The notes beneath the pieces were generated by a model, which saw only the letters and a list, made by a program, of their open reading frames with translations, had not been told where the DNA came from and searched no databases. Position numbers and translations under genes: made by a program. From NCBI GenBank assembly GCA_937872005.1, contig CALMPQ010000426.1, positions 1-5,146 on the forward strand: a DNA stretch of 5,146 nt. The letters run 5' to 3'. Shown here piece after piece: positions 1 to 5,146 of the stretch. Every line of letters begins with the position of its first letter. Position 1 is the stretch's first letter. This DNA is from an uncultured Propioniciclava sp. (lineage in GTDB: Bacteria > Actinomycetota > Actinomycetes > Propionibacteriales > Propionibacteriaceae).

Positions 1-995
1 TGGTGGGTCGTCGCGTCGGGCGGGGGGGCCGCTGTGGCGATGAGCCGGCTGGCGAGCATGAACGCCGTCATGGCACTCCGCTCCTGGGGGTCCATGGCGC
101 CGGGGGCCCGGGCGGCGGGCGGCGTCCACAACGGGATGGTCGCCTCCAGCGTCGCGAGCGCGGACGCCTCGGCCCCGGCCTGGTCGAGGGTCGGGATGTG
201 CTTCGTGCCCGCCTCGACCGCGCTGGCGGGCTCGGCGACCGTGCGCTCAATGCCGGCGACCATGCTGCGGGCCACGCGGCGGGCCGTCTCGGGCTGGGCG
301 TCGAGGTGGGCGCGTGTGGTGACCAGCACGATGCTGACCAGGGGCACCTCACCGTCGGCGGCCAGCGGGACGGTGCGGGTCGGTATGTCCTTCAGCTCGA
401 ACTGGACCTGGTCGTTGTTGGAGAAGCCGACGAGGGCGTCCACGTGGCCGGCCTTGAGGGCGGCCTCGGCGGTGTAGCCGATCTCGACGACCTCGATGTC
501 GGCCTCGGTGAGGCCCGCCCCCTTCAGCGCCGCGAGCAGCCCGAACCAGGACTCGCCGTACTTGCCGGGGACGCCGACGCGCAGCCCCTTCACGTCGGCG
601 GCCGTGGTGACGGTGGAGGCGTCCGGCACGATGAGGACGACCGGGTAGGCGTGGTAGTACTGACCGATGGCGACCAGGTCCATGCCCTGGGAGCGCGCCT
701 GCACCATCTCGTCACCCCCGGCGATCACGTACTGCTCCTGACCGGCGACCAACGCCGTGAACAGCCCCTCCTGGGCACCGTGGTGCCGCAGGGTGGCGTC
801 CACGCCCTGCTCGGTGAACAGGCCCGCCTCGGCGGCGACGTAGAACGGCGCGAACTGGATGTCGGGGATGTACGTGAGCCCGATCGTGGCCCTGGCCGGG
901 CCGTCGGTGCGGCCCACCGGCGTGCGGGCACAGCCGGTCAGGACGAGCGCGAGCAGGGCGACCAGCGCCACGGCGGTGCGGAGCGTGCGGGACAT
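1..995 (-). CDS. ribY: RibY-like riboflavin ABC transporter substrate-binding lipoprotein (NMT1/ThiY family), C-terminus cut by window edge
   Basis: This is probably the extracytoplasmic flavin receptor for the RibX permease. The frame opens at an ATG at 995 and stays open to the left edge, giving about 331 codons. The N-terminus (MSRTLRTAVALVALLALVLTGC) is a lipoprotein signal peptide with lipobox L19-T20-G21-C22, so the mature protein should be lipid-anchored outside the membrane. Residues about 37-70 carry the NMT1/THI5-like signature (IGLTYIPDIQFAPFYVAAEAG, then LFTEQGVD). Typical periplasmic-binding-protein blocks follow, such as VIAGGDEMVQARSQG, DVKGLRVGVPGKYGESW and GFSNNDQVQFEL. The start has a GGAAGG ribosome site about 6 nt upstream and lies 13 nt after the ribX stop, so the two are almost certainly cotranscribed. 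The fold alone would also fit a pyrimidine (HMP) binder of the ThiY type; the FMN riboswitch ahead of the operon is what points to riboflavin. The length is close to the family's usual size, so little should be missing at the C-terminus. Confidence 0.82.
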   Translation of the reverse strand, partial: MSRTLRTAVALVALLALVLTGCARTPVGRTDGPARATIGLTYIPDIQFAPFYVAAEAGLFTEQGVDATLRHHGAQEGLFTALVAGQEQYVIAGGDEMVQARSQGMDLVAIGQYYHAYPVVLIVPDASTVTTAADVKGLRVGVPGKYGESWFGLLAALKGAGLTEADIEVVEIGYTAEAALKAGHVDALVGFSNNDQVQFELKDIPTRTVPLAADGEVPLVSIVLVTTRAHLDAQPETARRVARSMVAGIERTVAEPASAVEAGTKHIPTLDQAGAEASALATLEATIPLWTPPAARAPGAMDPQERSAMTAFMLASRLIATAAPPPDATTH

Positions 996-1008
996 GGTTT
1001 CCTTCCGG
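996..1008 (-). promoter_or_regulatory. ribY ribosome binding site in the ribX-ribY gap
   Basis: The 13-nt gap between the ribX TGA and the ribY ATG reads CCGGAAGGAAACC on the minus strand. It holds a clear GGAAGG Shine-Dalgarno with about 6 nt spacing. There is no room for a separate promoter, so ribY depends on ribX transcription and hence on the riboswitch-led transcript. Confidence 0.75.
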
Positions 1009-1818
1009 TCAGGGTCGGTCGGTGGGGAGCAGGGAGGCGACGGTGCGACTGCGCCGCTCGATGAGGAGGATGAGGCCGTAGAGGGCCGAGGCCATCGCGC
1101 AGAGGACGACGATGGTGGCGAACATGCCGGCGGTGTCGACGGCGTCGCGCTGGATGGTGAGGAGTTGGCCCAGGCCCGAGCCGCCCATCACCATCTCGCC
1201 CACGACGGCGCCCGTGACGGCCAGGGCGAAGCCGTTGCGCAGGCCCGCGAGCACGGTGGGCAGGGCGAGCGGGAACTCGATGTGGCGGAGCAGGGCGAAG
1301 CTCCCGGCGCCGTCCATGCGGGCGGCATCGACGACGTGGTGGTCGACATGGCGCAGCCCGACCACCGCCGAGACGAGGATGGGGAAGAACACCATCAGGG
1401 CGCACAGCAGGATGATCGGGCCGATCCCGTAGCCGACCCAGATGGCGAGCAGCGGCGCGATCGCGATCGCGGGGATCGCCTGGGTGGCCCCGAGGAAGGG
1501 CGTGATCGCCGCGTTCAGCAGGCGGCTGCGGTGGATGGCCACGGCCAGGGGCAGCGCCACCGCGGTGCCCAGCAGGCTGCCACCGACCGCCTCGGCGAAG
1601 GTTTCGCGGACGGCCGGCCAGAACACCGGCGAGCCGAGGGCCGTGCCGAGACGCTCGGCGACGGCCAGCGGGGCGGGGAGCATGTACGGCGGCGGGGCTG
1701 CGACGGCCACGACGAGTGCCCAGGCCAGGAGCAGGGTGAGGCCGAACAGCCACGGCGCGGCCGCCTGCAGTCCGTGCGGGCGCACGCGACGGCGCGGCTG
1801 TGGTGTGCTGCCGGACAC
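1009..1818 (-). CDS. ribX: RibX-like riboflavin ABC transporter permease
   Basis: This is an inner-membrane permease of the BPD_transp_1 family (SsuC/TauC/ThiX-like), inferred to import riboflavin with RibY. It has 269 residues from a GTG start at 1818. Hydrophobic segments lie at about 22-40, 74-95, 112-128, 132-155, 190-212 and 232-253, fitting six membrane helices. The EAA loop that docks the ATPase is visible at about 164-183: DAARMDGAG, then I180 and P183. The family's YMLPAP motif sits near residue 45. The open frame extends upstream to 1935, but that extension reads through the riboswitch aptamer. GTG 1818 is the only start codon between the aptamer and the first hydrophobic segment, and a GGGGAGGG ribosome site lies just before it. 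The gene follows an FMN riboswitch and precedes ribY by 13 nt. No ATPase gene is visible; it may lie beyond the left edge or be shared with another transporter. The permease family is very secure; riboflavin as substrate rests on the riboswitch and on the known RibXY class. Confidence 0.87.
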   Translation of the reverse strand: MSGSTPQPRRRVRPHGLQAAAPWLFGLTLLLAWALVVAVAAPPPYMLPAPLAVAERLGTALGSPVFWPAVRETFAEAVGGSLLGTAVALPLAVAIHRSRLLNAAITPFLGATQAIPAIAIAPLLAIWVGYGIGPIILLCALMVFFPILVSAVVGLRHVDHHVVDAARMDGAGSFALLRHIEFPLALPTVLAGLRNGFALAVTGAVVGEMVMGGSGLGQLLTIQRDAVDTAGMFATIVVLCAMASALYGLILLIERRSRTVASLLPTDRP

Positions 1819-1908
1819 CGACCCTCCCCTCTCGACCTGCGCCGGGGCAGGGGTGGGAGGACCGTGCGGCGGGCCGGAGATGCACGAATGCGTACGCCGG
1901 ACACGCCC
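1819..1908 (-). promoter_or_regulatory. Expression platform of the FMN riboswitch (sequestor / anti-sequestor leader)
   Basis: This is the untranslated leader between the aptamer and the ribX start. Seen directly: TCCTCCCA at 1861-1854 is perfectly complementary (8 bp) to TGGGAGGA at 1922-1915, the 3' edge of the aptamer. Its CCTCCC core is also complementary (6 bp) to the Shine-Dalgarno GGGAGG at 1828-1823. Between these two lies a small hairpin, CCTGC (1851-1847) with GCAGG (1840-1836) and a 6-nt loop, which would bring the masking strands together. No stem followed by a U-run is present, so transcription termination is unlikely. Inference: with FMN bound, the aptamer keeps its TGGGAGGA, the leader element masks the ribosome site and translation is off. 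Without FMN, the element pairs with the aptamer edge and the ribosome site is free. The base matches are certain; the mechanism is predicted. Confidence 0.65.
1822..1829 (-). promoter_or_regulatory. ribX Shine-Dalgarno (GGGGAGGG), riboswitch-controlled
   Basis: A purine run on the minus strand, GGGGAGGG, ends 3 nt before the GTG at 1818; counting the AGGGG part as the core, spacing is about 7 nt. It decides the ribX start. Bases 1828-1823 (GGGAGG) are complementary to the CCTCCC at 1860-1855 in the leader, so the site can be masked by pairing. Confidence 0.7.
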
Positions 1909-2034
1909 CGTGCTTCCTCCCATCCGGACTTTCACCGTCGGTCCCGGAATTCCACCAGGTCAACCGTTGGCCCTGGGGCCACCGGGTCGCGGACTGTCAC
2001 CGCCGGCTCGGATTTTCACCGACCCCGGAGCACG
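1909..2034 (-). ncRNA. FMN riboswitch (RFN element) aptamer upstream of ribXY
   Basis: On the minus strand the full set of RFN conserved blocks appears in order. These are GGGGTCGGTGAAAATCCGA (P2), GCCGGCGGTGACAGTCCGC (P3), GACCTGGTGGAATTCCGG (P4/P5) and GACCGACGGTGAAAGTCCGG, followed by ATGGGAGGA (P6 and the junction back to P1). The closing helix P1 forms between CGTGC at 2034-2030 and GCACG at 1913-1909. A variable hairpin, TGGCC with GGCCA and a CCAG loop, sits between the P3 and P4 blocks. The length, about 126 nt, is normal for the class. FMN-class aptamers bind flavin mononucleotide and lower expression of riboflavin synthesis or uptake genes. The aptamer begins 20 nt after the muramidase stop and ends 90 nt before the ribX GTG. 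Confidence 0.96.
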
Positions 2035-2051
2035 TGTGTGTTCGGCTCAGG

Positions 2052-2080
2052 ATATTACCGCAACGGCGCGGACGCCCAGG
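2052..2080 (-). promoter_or_regulatory. Possible ribXY promoter, -10 hexamer TAATAT overlapping the muramidase stop
   Basis: TAATAT at 2057-2052 (minus strand) is an isolated AT-rich hexamer in very GC-rich DNA and resembles a sigma-70-type -10 box. Its TAA is the stop codon of the preceding muramidase gene. A start at A2047 or G2046 would leave about 12 nt before riboswitch helix P1, which is a sensible layout. No good -35 match is seen at 16-18 nt spacing (around 2075-2080 the sequence is CCTGGG), so this is a moderate guess. The boundary on the -35 side is approximate. Confidence 0.4.
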
Positions 2081-2933
2081 CCACGAGTTGCTCGGCGGAC
2101 CCGAAGAACACGTTGCGGTCGAGGTTGTCCTCGATGCCGCGCTGCCACAGGACGGGGCGCTTCCAGCCGGCCGGCAGGGCTCCCGGCACGTCGGCGTGGT
2201 CGTAGAGCCACAGGGGATGGTCCGCGAAGTCGGCCGCCGCGCCGGTGCACGTGTCCCACACCTCGGCCTGGGTGTAGATGACCGGGATCCGGCCCGACAG
2301 GCGACGGTACTCGTCGGAGAACTGGCGCACCCACGTGGTCATCGCCTCGGGGTCCAGCCCGTGGCAGGGGTCACCCGACTCGGCGAACTCGAGGTCGAGT
2401 GCGCCGGGCAGGGTCTGGCCGTCCGCGGCCCAGGCGCCCCCGTTCGCGTGGAAGAACCGCGCCTGCAGCGTGCCGGACGACTGGCCCGGGCGCGCATAGT
2501 GGTAGGCGCCCTGGACGAGCCCGACCTCGCGGGCGCTCGTCCGCTGGTCGTCGTGGGTGGGGCTGCGGTGGTTCGTGCCCTCGGTGGCCTTCACGTACAC
2601 GAAGTGGTGGCCCTCCCGGACCAGGCCGACCCAGTTCACCTCGGCTTGGTAGCGGGACACATCGAAGCCGGCGACCCCCCGGCCGACGCGCCATTCACCC
2701 AAGGGCGGCACCGTCGCCGTGGGTGACGGCGACGCCACGGTGGCGGCCTCGGCAGCGACCGTGCTGGGCGCGGCCGACGTCACGTCGGCCGGTGGGGTCG
2801 CCGTGGGGGCGGCGGGGGCCGACGGGATCGACACGGACACGGCCGCAGGTGCCACGCAGCCCGCCACCGCGAATGCGACGGCGGTCACCACCAAGCGTCC
2901 GCGCGAGAATCGAAGGCCCCCCACCCGAAGCAC
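2055..2933 (-). CDS. GH25 family lysozyme-like muramidase, predicted lipoprotein
   Basis: This enzyme is predicted to cleave the MurNAc-GlcNAc bond of peptidoglycan outside the membrane. It has 292 residues from GTG 2933. An Arg-containing N-terminus and hydrophobic stretch end in lipobox V23-A24-G25-C26, so the protein is probably lipid-anchored. Residues 27-78 are a low-complexity Ala/Pro/Thr/Ser/Val linker. The GH25 domain fills about 86-290: GFDVSRYQ (D91), YVKATEGTNH (113-122), QGAYHYARPG, GALDLEFAE with the D180-x-E182 catalytic pair, PVIYTQ (217-222), LWLYDHA and the terminal LDRNVFFGS (D272). No cell-wall-binding repeats are present. The start is uncertain: GTG 2924 has a better-placed TAGGG about 8 nt upstream, would shorten the protein by three residues and keeps the lipobox. 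An in-frame stop (that of the upstream dehydrogenase) excludes longer forms. It starts 30 nt after the dehydrogenase with no terminator, but no functional link to lysine or flavin metabolism is evident. A housekeeping role in wall turnover is the simplest guess. Confidence 0.9.
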   Translation of the reverse strand: MLRVGGLRFSRGRLVVTAVAFAVAGCVAPAAVSVSIPSAPAAPTATPPADVTSAAPSTVAAEAATVASPSPTATVPPLGEWRVGRGVAGFDVSRYQAEVNWVGLVREGHHFVYVKATEGTNHRSPTHDDQRTSAREVGLVQGAYHYARPGQSSGTLQARFFHANGGAWAADGQTLPGALDLEFAESGDPCHGLDPEAMTTWVRQFSDEYRRLSGRIPVIYTQAEVWDTCTGAAADFADHPLWLYDHADVPGALPAGWKRPVLWQRGIEDNLDRNVFFGSAEQLVAWASAPLR

Positions 2934-2963
2934 CCTACCCGGTGACGGGCCAGAGGTCTGATG

Positions 2964-4475
2964 TCATCCGAAGTCGACGCCCTGGGCCAGCTGGACCGAG
3001 CCGGAGTAGTTGACCGTGTTGGTCGCCCGGCGCATGTAGGCGCGCCAGGCGTCGGAACCGGACTCACGCCCGCCGCCGGTCTCCTTCTCGCCGCCGAACG
3101 CGCCGCCGATCTCGGCGCCCGACGTGCCGGCGTTGACGTTGGCGATGCCCGTGTCGGCACCGTCGGGGCCGAGGTAGCGCTCGGCCTCGCGCACGTCGTT
3201 GCTGAACAGACCGCTGCTGAGCCCTTGGGGGACGTCGTTGTGGAGGGCGAGGGCCTCGTCGAAGTCCCGGTAGGTCAGCACGTACAGGATGGGCGCGAAA
3301 GTCTCGGTCAGCACGACTCCCTGCTGTGCGGGCATGCGCAGCAGGGCGGGGCGCACCCAGACACCGCCGGCGTCCACGTCGGCCCGGACGCCGCCGCTCA
3401 CGAGGCCGCCCCCCTGCTCGAGGGCCTGGTCGATCGACGCCTTCATCGCCTCGGCCGCCTTCTCGGTGACCAAGGGGCCGAGCAGGACGCCGTCCTCGAA
3501 CGGGTCGCCCGCCTTCAGCGACTCGAACGCGCGGGCCACGCGGGCCACCACCTCGTCGGCGACCGACTCGTGCACGATGAGGCGGCGCGTGCTCGTGCAG
3601 CGCTGGCCCGCGGTGCCGGCCGCACCGAACACGATCGAACTGACGGCCTGGTCGAGGTCGGCGCTCGGCGTGACGATGACGGCGTTGTTGCCGCCCAGCT
3701 CGAGCAGCGACCGCCCGAAGCGGGCCGCCACGCGCGGGCCGACCTCCCGGCCCATCCGGGTCGAGCCGGTCGCCGAGACCAGCGGGACGCGCGGGTCGTC
3801 GACCAGCGCCTCCCCCACCTCGCGGGCTCCGAGCACGAGTTCGTGCAGGCCGTCGGGGGCGCCGGCGTCCGCCATCGCGCGGCGGAGCAGGGCGTCGCAG
3901 CCCAGCGCGCAGAGCGGGGTGAGCTCGGACGGCTTCCAGACGACGGCGTCGCCGCAGACCAGGGCGATGGCGGTGTTCCACGACCAGACCGCGACCGGGA
4001 AGTTGAAGGCGCTGATCACCCCGACGACGCCCAGGGGCTGCCAGGTCTCCTGGAGGCGGTGGCCCGCCCGTTCCGACGGCATGGTGCGGCCGTACAGCTG
4101 GCGCGACAGGCCGACCGCGAAGTCGCAGATGTCGACCATCTCCTGCACCTCGCCGAGCGCCTCGGTGTGGATCTTCCCGGCCTCGATCGTGACGAGCGCG
4201 GCCAGGTCCTCCTTGTGCTCGGTGATGAGCTCGCCCAGGCGCTTCACGAGGGCGCCGCGCACGGGCGCGGGGGTGGTCCGCCACGTGCGGTACGCCTCGT
4301 GGGCGCGATCCACGGCGTCCGCGACGTCGCCCGGGGTGTGCTCGACGACGCCGAACAACTCCTCGCCGGTCAGGGGCGAGCGCGCCTGCAGGGTGCCGTC
4401 GAGGAGGCCGGGGTCCACGCCGAGGCGTCCGAGCGCCTCGCGGGCGAGGGTGGTCAGCTGGGCGGTGGTCCTCAT
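2964..4475 (-). CDS. amaB: L-piperidine-6-carboxylate / alpha-aminoadipate semialdehyde dehydrogenase (ALDH7 family)
   Basis: This cytoplasmic enzyme oxidises alpha-aminoadipate semialdehyde (in equilibrium with piperidine-6-carboxylate) to 2-aminoadipate with NAD(P)+, a step in lysine breakdown. It has 503 residues, normal for the ALDH7/antiquitin group. Visible landmarks are ISAFNFPVAVWSWNTA with N158, WKPSE with cofactor-binding K181, the ATGSTRMGR turn, LLELGGNNA with general base E259, GQRCTSTRRL with nucleophile C293 and ETFAPILYV (E391). The C-terminal block NVNAGTSGAEIGGAFGGEK, then ETGGGRESGSDAW and LAQGVDF, is diagnostic for ALDH7 rather than other aldehyde dehydrogenases. The start ATG at 4475 overlaps the stop of the upstream HglS-like gene as ATGA, and a GAAGGAG ribosome site sits 8 nt upstream inside that gene, suggesting translational coupling. 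Other names in use are pcd and, for the vertebrate homologue, ALDH7A1. Confidence in the family is very high; the exact substrate rests on family and the neighbouring gene. Confidence 0.95.
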   Translation of the reverse strand: MRTTAQLTTLAREALGRLGVDPGLLDGTLQARSPLTGEELFGVVEHTPGDVADAVDRAHEAYRTWRTTPAPVRGALVKRLGELITEHKEDLAALVTIEAGKIHTEALGEVQEMVDICDFAVGLSRQLYGRTMPSERAGHRLQETWQPLGVVGVISAFNFPVAVWSWNTAIALVCGDAVVWKPSELTPLCALGCDALLRRAMADAGAPDGLHELVLGAREVGEALVDDPRVPLVSATGSTRMGREVGPRVAARFGRSLLELGGNNAVIVTPSADLDQAVSSIVFGAAGTAGQRCTSTRRLIVHESVADEVVARVARAFESLKAGDPFEDGVLLGPLVTEKAAEAMKASIDQALEQGGGLVSGGVRADVDAGGVWVRPALLRMPAQQGVVLTETFAPILYVLTYRDFDEALALHNDVPQGLSSGLFSNDVREAERYLGPDGADTGIANVNAGTSGAEIGGAFGGEKETGGGRESGSDAWRAYMRRATNTVNYSGSVQLAQGVDFG

Positions 4476-4490
4476 CGGTCGAGCTCCTTC
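4472..4490 (-). promoter_or_regulatory. Translational-coupling junction hglS/amaB (ATGA overlap with internal ribosome site)
   Basis: On the minus strand, GAAGGAG at 4490-4484 lies inside the last codons of the HglS-like gene, 8 nt before the ATG at 4475. The TGA stop at 4474-4472 shares bases with that ATG. Such 4-nt overlaps commonly let the terminating ribosome restart, keeping the two enzymes in fixed proportion. Confidence 0.75.
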
Positions 4491-5146
4491 TTCGATGCCT
4501 CGGACTGGGCTCGGTAGAGCTCCATCGGGTCGTGGACGGTGCGCTGCATGGCTTCAGCGAGCCAGGCCTCGTCGCGGTGGCTGCCCTCCAGCGTGGTGTC
4601 GCGGTGACCGGCGTCGTCCAGGTTCGAGGCGAAGATGCCCGCCGCCGAGCGCGGCAGGAAGTCCTCGTAGACGATGGGCGTCCGGACGACCTCGCCGGCG
4701 ACGCGGGCGTACTCGAAGAAGGCCAGCCCCTGCTCGTCGAGCTCGGCCTCGGTGGTGGGCAGGTTCGCGCGCCACACCTCCTTCTTGATGGCGTCGCGCT
4801 CCTCGGGGGACGCGCCCGCCGCGCGCTCGTCGACCTCGACCACCATCCGGTCGTAGAGGTCGCGGCCGGCCGGGGTGAGCGCGATGCCGCGCTGCTCCAC
4901 CTCGCCGAACCGGACGGCGAGTGTCCCGTCGACGACGGAGCCGTCGGCCTCGCGGAAGCGGCGGCGCTCGGCGAGCGCCTTGAAGGAGGTCTGGCGCAGC
5001 AGGACGTCGGGGCCCTCCCACGCCGGGGGGCCCTGGATCTCGTCGATCATCGCGATGCCCTGGGCCGACATGCGGGCGTAGAGGTCGTCGATGTCGAGCA
5101 CGCGCGGGGTCAGGTGGTTGATGTGCGTGGCCCCGACGCCGCCGAT
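4472..5146 (-). CDS. hglS: 2-oxoadipate dioxygenase/decarboxylase (DUF1338, HglS/YdcJ-like), C-terminal half only
   Basis: This is a predicted Fe(II)-dependent enzyme that converts 2-oxoadipate plus O2 to D-2-hydroxyglutarate and CO2, as shown for HglS of Pseudomonas putida. The frame is open at the right edge; 224 residues are present, roughly the C-terminal half of a family that is usually near 460. The fragment begins IGGVGATHINHLTPRVLDID, which contains the conserved His-rich THINHLTPR motif. About 70 residues later comes RFGEVEQRGIALTPAGRDLYD, with the acidic residue that family knowledge assigns as a metal ligand alongside histidines. Further family-like blocks are LLRQTSFKALAE and IVYEDFLPRSAAGIFASNL. 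The N-terminal metal-binding His lies outside the window. The ATGA overlap with the ALDH7 dehydrogenase, which acts in the same lysine route, strengthens the assignment. A shorter start at GTG 5101 is possible on paper but would discard the conserved THINHLTPR motif, so I treat the gene as partial. Confidence 0.88.
   Translation of the reverse strand: MGGVGATHINHLTPRVLDIDDLYARMSAQGIAMIDEIQGPPAWEGPDVLLRQTSFKALAERRRFREADGSVVDGTLAVRFGEVEQRGIALTPAGRDLYDRMVVEVDERAAGASPEERDAIKKEVWRANLPTTEAELDEQGLAFFEYARVAGEVVRTPIVYEDFLPRSAAGIFASNLDDAGHRDTTLEGSHRDEAWLAEAMQRTVHDPMELYRAQSEASKKELDR

Noticed and set aside
1..995. Reading RibY as a nitrate/taurine or HMP (ThiY) binding protein.
   Set aside because: The family is compatible, but the operon is led by an FMN aptamer, not a TPP aptamer, making riboflavin the better-supported ligand.
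3..1064. 353-codon plus-strand open frame opposite ribY.
   Set aside because: It is an antisense shadow with biased Gly/Arg/Asp composition and no recognisable domain; the minus strand carries a signal peptide and an NMT1 domain.
1819..1908. Transcription terminator in the riboswitch leader.
   Set aside because: GC-rich hairpins exist, but none is followed by a run of U. The complementarity to the Shine-Dalgarno fits translational control better.
1819..1935. N-terminal extension of ribX by 39 codons to a GTG at 1935.
   Set aside because: The extension translates the 3' end of the FMN aptamer and the leader, is not transporter-like, and has no independent ribosome site. GTG 1818 follows a strong Shine-Dalgarno.
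938..1963. 341-codon minus-strand open frame overlapping ribX in another frame.
   Set aside because: It is Pro/Arg/His-rich, starts inside the riboswitch and runs past the ribY start; the ribX frame has membrane segments and an EAA loop.
859..2205. 448-codon plus-strand open frame crossing ribX, the riboswitch and the end of the muramidase.
   Set aside because: It runs across several minus-strand features without any boundary of its own and has shadow-like composition.
2934..2963. Possible intrinsic terminator between amaB and the muramidase.
   Set aside because: Only a 4-bp CCCG/CGGG stem is possible and no U-run follows, so it is too weak to call.
2961..4517. 518-codon open frame on the plus strand opposite amaB.
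   Set aside because: Its product is a low-complexity Arg/Gly/Ala/Asp/His-rich sequence typical of a GC-rich antisense shadow. The minus strand encodes a complete, motif-perfect ALDH7 protein.

Overview
The window comes from a strongly GC-rich genome with G/C-biased third codon positions and GTG as well as ATG starts. It has lipobox-bearing secreted proteins, an FMN riboswitch and an ALDH7-type lysine-degradation gene. Together these suggest an actinobacterium, possibly a Propionibacteriaceae-like lineage; the family-level guess is weak. All five protein genes lie on the minus strand, so transcription runs from the right edge to the left edge. The long plus-strand reading frames are shadows of these genes.

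Right part (5146 to 2964): a two-gene lysine-catabolism unit. The C-terminal half of a DUF1338/HglS-type 2-oxoadipate dioxygenase/decarboxylase enters from the right edge. Its stop overlaps the start of a complete ALDH7-family L-piperidine-6-carboxylate (alpha-aminoadipate semialdehyde) dehydrogenase by 4 nt (ATGA). The dehydrogenase makes 2-aminoadipate. After transamination to 2-oxoadipate, the HglS enzyme would make 2-hydroxyglutarate, which can feed the TCA cycle. The aminotransferase is not in the window.

Middle (2933 to 2055): a GH25 lysozyme-like muramidase lipoprotein, made of a signal peptide with lipobox, a low-complexity Ala/Pro/Thr linker and one catalytic domain. It begins about 30 nt after the dehydrogenase with no visible terminator, so read-through is possible.

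Left part (about 2057 to 1): a riboflavin-uptake unit. A likely promoter whose -10 hexamer overlaps the muramidase stop codon is followed by a well-conserved FMN riboswitch (2034 to 1909). A leader of about 90 nt follows, then ribX (ABC permease, GTG start at 1818) and ribY (NMT1/ThiY-like substrate-binding lipoprotein, open at the left edge). An 8-nt element in the leader is perfectly complementary to the 3' edge of the aptamer and is also complementary to the ribX Shine-Dalgarno. This predicts a translational on/off switch: with FMN bound, the ribosome site is masked and flavin import falls. No ABC ATPase gene is visible in the window.

No tRNA, rRNA, CRISPR array, insertion sequence or convincing intrinsic terminator was seen. 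The riboswitch mechanism is the most rewarding element. The gene families themselves are known, and I see no wholly new system.
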